From NCBI RefSeq assembly GCF_037975245.1, contig NC_092573.1, forward strand, positions 12,006,501 to 12,070,500: a DNA stretch of 64,000 bases, in the 5' to 3' direction. The first letter of the stretch is position 1, and each line of letters opens with the position of its first letter. Below, in pieces: positions 59,203-64,000 of the stretch. A program made the position numbers and the translations under genes. The notes beneath the pieces are model-generated. The model was not told the DNA's origin. It worked only from the letters and a program-made list of their open reading frames with translations, and did no database searches. This stretch comes from Apostichopus japonicus (lineage: Eukaryota; Echinodermata; Holothuroidea; Aspidochirotida; Stichopodidae).

Positions 59203-59316
59203 GTGTATGGAATGGGGACAGTGGCGATGACTTTCTGAGGCGAGATGACGTCCAACAAGTGCCAGCCAATGGAGTAAATCTGACAGAGAGAGAATTATAT
59301 GAATTTGGAGAAAGTT
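59203..59316 (+). CDS. mucin-like gene: VWD2, exon 4
   Basis: Phase 1 to 1. GVWNGDSGDDFLRRDD, VQQVPANGVNLTERELY, EFGES: the G.WNGD..DDF....G motif closing VWD2 in MUC4/SUSD2-type proteins, with (G)..W completed by the next exon. Confidence 0.9.
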
Positions 59317-59632
59317 GTAAGTCTATGGTCTTTTTAATGTTACGGATTGTTACGGAACATTTATTGTTACGGAACAAGAGAAATATGGGAAAAGAATAGT
59401 GATTTTGATCAGTTTTAAATCTAAGTTTACGTGTAATTTCTTTACAACCCTTTCATTCTTTGTTAAAATTCTTTTATGCGACTCACTTATTCATTGTAAT
59501 ATCTTTATGTTATGTAAATGTTACCTATGAACTATAGCACAGATCGTCACTAGAGTAAAATAAATAAAACAAACACATGGTATCAATCTACTATAATGTT
59601 TTTTTGTCTTCACCTGATTCTTTCTTGCGCAG

Positions 59633-59899
59633 GGAGGGTAAAAAAGGCTGATTCTTTATTCCATACATCTTCTCGCCGGAAGAGAGCTGACGATGAAAGC
59701 GAAACATTTAAACCTATATTTTTGAGTGACTTAGTCGAAGAAGCAAAGGCTAATGACACTGAATTTTACAACGAGGTTTTGGACACCTGTGGTTCTAATA
59801 CTGAGTGCCAGTATGATTCATTAGCCACCAAAGATGCAGAGTTAGGGGCGTCTTCCAAAGTTTCACAAGAAGTACTACAGTCAGATCAAAAGTCCATCA
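59633..59899 (+). CDS. mucin-like gene: post-VWD2 region with RRKR dibasic site
   Basis: Phase 1 in (T+GG gives Trp), phase 1 out. WRVKKADSLFHTSSRRKRAD, then FKPIFLSDLVEEAKAN and CGSNTECQYDSLATKD. The SLF.....(F)KP.F and C......CQYD..AT.D pattern follows VWD in MUC4/SUSD2-type proteins. RRKR|AD is a strong proprotein-convertase (furin-type) consensus placed in the loop between SLFH and FKP. Confidence 0.9.
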
Positions 59900-60680
59900 G
59901 TGAGTCTTTTAATATCTCTTCTATCGTCCCTCGCCACTCCACCCCCACCCTCCATAATTACATGTCAGATTACCCCTGTAACTGCAACACGAAAAACTGC
60001 AACCATCTTGCTACAGTAGAGCAAAAGATTGGCATGTTTTCGTAAAATTGTCCTTTTCTTTAAATGCATTTAAAAACAAATATAGAGAAATGCTTTCTTT
60101 TATATGCAGCCATATTTATCACGCAAGGAGTCATGTTATAGTTAGATTCTAAACATAATACATCAAAAGAAAGATAAGACGAAATTAAGCATCGATTCTT
60201 AAAAGAGAGATAACCTCTTGCTAGCGGAGGTGACGGACGGTTTAAGAAGAACGAGATCGCATATGTTTACGCGGAAATCTTATTTGGAAATTGGACTAAA
60301 GCTTCTTTGAATGTCAACAATTTCGGGGCTATTTAATGTTACATGCAGTATATGCCATATTTAGCCCTATACGGTGCCTGAAAGTGGTTAACTGATGATC
60401 ATGAATAATCATGATAATAATAATAATAATAATACGTATAGAGAAATTCACAGAACAGTTAATCAGCAGTTCTTTTAACGACGCTTAAGCGACCACAAAT
60501 GTGGAAGAAGCCCGTAATGTTGCTTGATATGGGAATTTAACTTGAAACATGTAAAATGTTTTGTCAAAAGCAAAAAAGATTCGTTTTCAGTATATAACCA
60601 AATTAAATGTCCAACGTAAACTATGGACTTCCTGAAAATAGAAACTAGTCTAACTTGTTTCTTGCCAATGATATCAACAG
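59900..60680 (+). other. intron, 0.8 kb
   Basis: AT-rich with (TAA)n near 60416-60434. No exon recognised. Confidence 0.6.
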
Positions 60681-60827
60681 ATAACTTCCCACCTAATATC
60701 ACTGGTGATGATGAACTTTGGGCAGAAGTCGGTCAGGTGGCGAATTACAGTTTTGAAGCAGTTGATTTAGATGGTGATGAAATTCATGTCTCCCTTATAG
60801 GCAACGTTACAAATGCAACCCTTACAG
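60681..60827 (+). CDS. mucin-like gene: Ig/cadherin-like segment, part 1
   Basis: Phase 1 to 1. NFPPNITGDDELWAEVGQVA then FEAVDLDGDEIHVSL and NVTNATLT. The N.PP.I.......G......A.D.DGD.....L pattern is the Ig/cadherin-like segment following VWD in MUC4/SUSD2 relatives. Contains three N-glycosylation sequons. Confidence 0.85.
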
Positions 60828-60851
60828 GTAAATGATAACCAAATGTCAATA

Positions 60852-60854
<3 letters not shown>

Positions 60855-60882
<28 letters not shown>

Positions 60883-60930
60883 TACATATATATATATACA
60901 CACACATATATATATATAGATATATATATA

Positions 60931-60962
<32 letters not shown>
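60855..60962. repeat. interrupted (TA)n microsatellite with (GT) edge
   Basis: Alternating TA blocks with CA interruptions in the intron after the Ig-like exon. The Tyr/Ile frames in it are artefacts. Confidence 0.9.
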
Positions 60963-60972
<10 letters not shown>

Positions 60973-61276
60973 CCTGTTGTGTGTCTGTTGTGTACATGAT
61001 GTGTATACGTATGCTCCAAAAGAAGGTGTTATTACAAAAAACGCAGAGAAATAAGATATGACTCCTTTTTTGTCAAGTATGAGTCATATCTTGTTTCTCT
61101 GCTTTATTCTAAAAATATATGTAATATATTTAATTAATAAAAAGTACTCTTTTGTGCTTGGTGAGACCTTATTTTTTTGGATCCATCATTTCTAGCATTT
61201 TTTCTAATTATTATTACGTGAGAAAATATTTTGCCATTATCGGGTCACAATATTTTAATCTTCACTACACATTCAG

Positions 61277-61458
61277 ACAGCTCAGTTAGTTGGATACCAA
61301 GCTCGATTGATATTGTAATCCTTGCGATCCAGGCATCAGACAACCAATCATCTTCAGTCTTAGAACCAGCAGTCAAGATATGCGATTGCAAAAACAACGG
61401 ATCGTGTCTTTGGGACAGTTATACCCAAACATCTGACATTGATGCTGACAAGTTTGCA
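61277..61458 (+). CDS. mucin-like gene: Ig/cadherin-like segment, part 2, and first C-rich motif
   Basis: Phase 1 in, phase 0 out. VSWIPSSIDIVILAIQASDN closes the domain. VKICDCKNNGSCLWDSY is the C.C.N.G.C motif that follows in the family. Donor GCA|GTAAGT. Confidence 0.85.
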
Positions 61459-61941
61459 GTAAGTTTATGGATTTTCTAATGTAGTGTAAGACTAGGTGAG
61501 GCATAGCCATTTCCATTAGAAATTACTTGAGGCGTGTGTAGGTATTGTCCAGACTCATAGAAAAACAGTAAATGAGTCTATTTTAAAAGTTAATTTTCCC
61601 CTACAACATATATTTATGAGGTTCATGAACCTTTCGTGTTAATAATCGGAGTTGCAATAAACTCTTTCTTTCCTTCCTTATATACATAACAGATGGCCGA
61701 CATGTTAAACCTTTCAGACATATTTATATCTTATCTTGTAAATTTCGATCCCCTGAATCAACAAGTCGTTAATAAATCAATATTTGGACCCAAAAAATTG
61801 TCATATTAATTGCTACCATTTTGGGTAGTACAATCATTAAAAAACTTGCGTATCATGCCATATGAAAACTAAAGTTCACGCTTCACGAAATATCGATCTT
61901 TCATATCTGGCTTATTAGTATATTGCTTTTTCCCGGGAAAG

Positions 61942-62122
61942 GTTGTTGTTTGCAACTGTACATCAGGGTGGACAGGTGACTTCTGTGAAAAAGATCTCGA
62001 TGCATGTGAAGATGAACCTTGTTATCCTGGGGTTTCTTGCTTTGACGAGAAACCCCCGAGTGAGAATGCTACCTGTGGAAGCTGTCCGGAGAATCTCGTG
62101 GGCGATGGTTTTCAGTGTTACG
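61942..62122 (+). CDS. mucin-like gene: EGF-like and cysteine-rich segment
   Basis: Phase 0 in, phase 1 out. VVVCNCTSGWTGDFCEKD completes an EGF-like fold begun in the previous exon. DACEDEPCYPGVSCFD and CGSCPENLVGDGFQCY then form the C..CP....GDG..C module preceding EGF_CA repeats. Confidence 0.88.
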
Positions 62123-62460
62123 GTATGAACAATTAAAGTGATGAATTACTTTATGTAAGGCTACGTGTTGAAATTCCATGATTTTAAACTTCCAATCACG
62201 ACTCCAAATAATGCCCCCAAAATGATGACAAGCACGTGTAGACCAAGTCCCGTGATGAAGGGAAAGTTAATTATATTAAATTGTTCCTATTTGAGGATGA
62301 CGATATATTACAAGCATATTGCAGACCTTCAAGATGCTTGTTGTTTGATATATAGTGTGTGTTTGACCAAAACAACGGCACGCTCTATTTGCAATGCTGC
62401 AGTTTCCTACTTTTCATTCTCGCTTAACTATCACCTCCATAATTGACCATTCCACTGTAG

Positions 62461-62586
62461 ATGCCGATGAATGTGCTGCTAAACCCGAGCCATGTGAACA
62501 GATATGTGATAATATCCTTGGTGGATATGCATGCAGTTGCCGAAAGGGGTACTCCTTGAGTCTAGATGATAGTGCAACATGTCTCG
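62461..62586 (+). CDS. mucin-like gene: EGF_CA 3
   Basis: Phase 1 to 1. DADECAAKPEPCEQIC, DNILGGYACSCRKGYSLSLD: a C-type EGF_CA with a GGY.CSC.KGY..S.D core. Confidence 0.92.
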
Positions 62587-63045
62587 GTGAGATTTTCATT
62601 TTCGGATTTCATAATTTTCAAAAGCGATGTTTGGCTTAGCATCCCTGTCACTCTTCTTTTACCAACAAGGCCATCACTATATTGTTGGGTATATGGAACA
62701 TCGGTAAACATATTCAAACGTGAGAAAACAAGACAATCGAGGTTAACTAATATCTCAGTTCCCTTGGGGTTGAGTGTATTATGTATGGAAAGTTGCTCTT
62801 TTACATTTAATTGTGACTTTCTTAAGAAAAACGACGAGTTTTCTGTTAAGCCTAATATAGGGTTTCTGGTGTACCATGCAAAGATATTAGAATTTAATTG
62901 AAACCCTCCGTTTTTCATTCCCATTACAACTACCTCCTCTTATCTTCTCTTTACCAGGGTTCACTAGTCAAAGTTTGTCATGTAAACTACCTCTGGTGTT
63001 ACTTTATTTTCTGTGTTTTATTTGTTTGTTTTTTTTTCTTTGCAG

Positions 63046-63168
63046 ATGAAGACGAGTGTGAGTTGAACACGCACAATTGTGACGAAAACGCCTTCTGTAC
63101 TAACACTGAGGGATCGTTTCAATGCAATTGCACAGATGGTTACTATGGAGATGGTTTTAACTGTACAG
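63046..63168 (+). CDS. mucin-like gene: EGF_CA 4
   Basis: Phase 1 to 1. DEDECELNTHNCDENAFC, TNTEGSFQCNCTDGYYGDG: the canonical D.DEC...N.NTEGSF.C.C..GY.GDG pattern. Confidence 0.93.
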
Positions 63169-63966
63169 GTTAGTACCAGTTGCTGGTTAGTTGTAGAGGA
63201 AATAACATAGCACACTACAATTTGCATCAAGTGTGCATCAAGAACCTTTTAAATGAAACAAGTCAACCTTCTCAGTGCTTCTATGATATCAATACACTGA
63301 TCATACTTTTGGACGCTATTACATCAGCTTTAATTGTTATTTTTTACTTGCCTATTTCTTCTTTTCCTTTTCACAAATGGTATGTGTACATGAAATTAAA
63401 AATGGCAATATTAAATAGCAACGCACTATAAAAACACAAAACTATCGATGAAGTGTTGACAACCTGAAACCAGCTGATTGCTCGAGATAACTTGAACGGG
63501 ACGAACTTAGGTAATATGTAATATGCATGGGACCTTCAAACAACACAACGTTTGTTTTATACGCAGATGTTTCAAGATCGAACAGATCTTTAATGACTTT
63601 AATGTAGCTAATATGCTACATAACGGTTTAATATGTATGCTGTAATTCCCACTTAGCCACACAACAAAAAATCAAATTCATAAACAAAGTTAAGTTTCAG
63701 GTCAGTTAGTAGGACAACTTCACTTCATTGTTTGTAAACATCAATTTCCACTAATACAAATGTATATAGTTAAGAAAAACTACAATGGACACAAGTTTGG
63801 CTTTGTAATCTGACTTAATAAACTTTTCAATGAGTTGACTAAACCATACTCTATTAGCTCGAAAAAAGGCTAATGTTGATTATTTGCTGATGCAAGAACT
63901 TATGATCCTACATATTTCGAATTCTTGAAACTTTCTGTTTCATAACTGCTTATCGTTTACCTACAG
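63169..63966 (+). other. intron, 0.8 kb
   Basis: No additional in-phase EGF exon or repeat was recognised. Confidence 0.6.
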
Positions 63967-64000
63967 ATGCCAATGAATGTGCAACATTATCCCCATGCCA
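63967..64000 (+). CDS. mucin-like gene: EGF_CA 5, truncated by window end
   Basis: Acceptor TTTACCTACAG, phase 1. It reads DANECATLSPC before the window ends, so further EGF repeats and the C-terminus lie beyond 64000. Confidence 0.85.
   Translation, partial: MPMNVQHYPHA

Larger units (their letters stand above)
35109..64000 (+). other. large mucin-like NIDO-AMOP-VWD-EGF gene (partial, 30 traced exons)
   Basis: This entry describes the whole gene; exons follow separately. The order is: PTS-like repeat array; VWD1; C8; TIL; EGF-like; LDLa-like; LDLa; two CCP; two EGF_CA; NIDO; AMOP; VWD2; RRKR site; Ig/cadherin-like; EGF-like; three or more EGF_CA. NIDO-AMOP-VWD is the extracellular core of MUC4 and of coral skeletal 'mucin-like' proteins. 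VWD-C8-TIL is the D assembly of gel-forming mucins and SCO-spondin. The predicted role is extracellular or cell-surface: adhesion, mucus or matrix. All adjoining exon phases agree across about 9.1 kb of coding sequence. The 5' end is uncertain and the 3' end is outside the window. Confidence 0.88.

Overview
The window reads as nuclear DNA of a marine invertebrate animal. It is AT-rich and intron-rich, with GT/AG exon borders, many microsatellites, long G runs, hAT-like MITE termini and large tandem or inverted repeats. The protein architectures (NIDO-AMOP-VWD with CCP, LDLa and EGF modules) and the repeat style suggest an echinoderm or a similar deuterostome. That assignment is inference; no species-specific marker was recognised.

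Bases 1-27,000 hold no protein gene I can support. They are built from repeats: a ~1 kb dispersed element in two direct copies (2149 and 14785), a family carrying a GC-rich hairpin (3529, 18070, 18954, 52588), a nested hAT-like MITE with an 8-bp target duplication (3591-3955), two clusters of 9-bp hairpins built on TTAGTC (8425-8765, 20760-21000), a 3.35-kb foldback element whose arms are ~147-bp tandem repeats (9182-12530), a 53-bp satellite (16031-16494) and an almost perfect 80-bp-arm palindrome between AT microsatellites (26303-26466).

Bases 28,500-33,000 contain a small two-exon plus-strand gene of unknown function (28622-28755, 29835-30117), a possible pair of minus-strand exons (32139-31986, 31554-31474), and a family of inverted repeats around them.

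From about 35,100, and perhaps from a signal-peptide exon at 27,059 or a short exon at 33,651, one large plus-strand gene runs off the right end of the window. I trace 30 exons from 35,109, about 3,040 codons, with every splice phase consistent. The order is: one 4.2-kb exon with 28 acidic Thr/Ser-rich repeats; a first VWD-C8-TIL unit; a cysteine-rich EGF-like segment; an atypical and a canonical LDLa; two sushi (CCP) modules; two EGF_CA; NIDO; AMOP with a striking tryptophan-rich insertion; a second VWD with a GDPH motif; a dibasic RRKR site; an Ig/cadherin-like segment; EGF-like cysteine-rich modules; and at least three more EGF_CA. The best description is a very large secreted or membrane-anchored mucin-like protein of the MUC4/coral 'mucin-like' (NIDO-AMOP-VWD-EGF) group, fused to a gel-forming-mucin-type D unit and a long PTS-like array. 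The C-terminus, and with it any transmembrane segment, lies outside the window.
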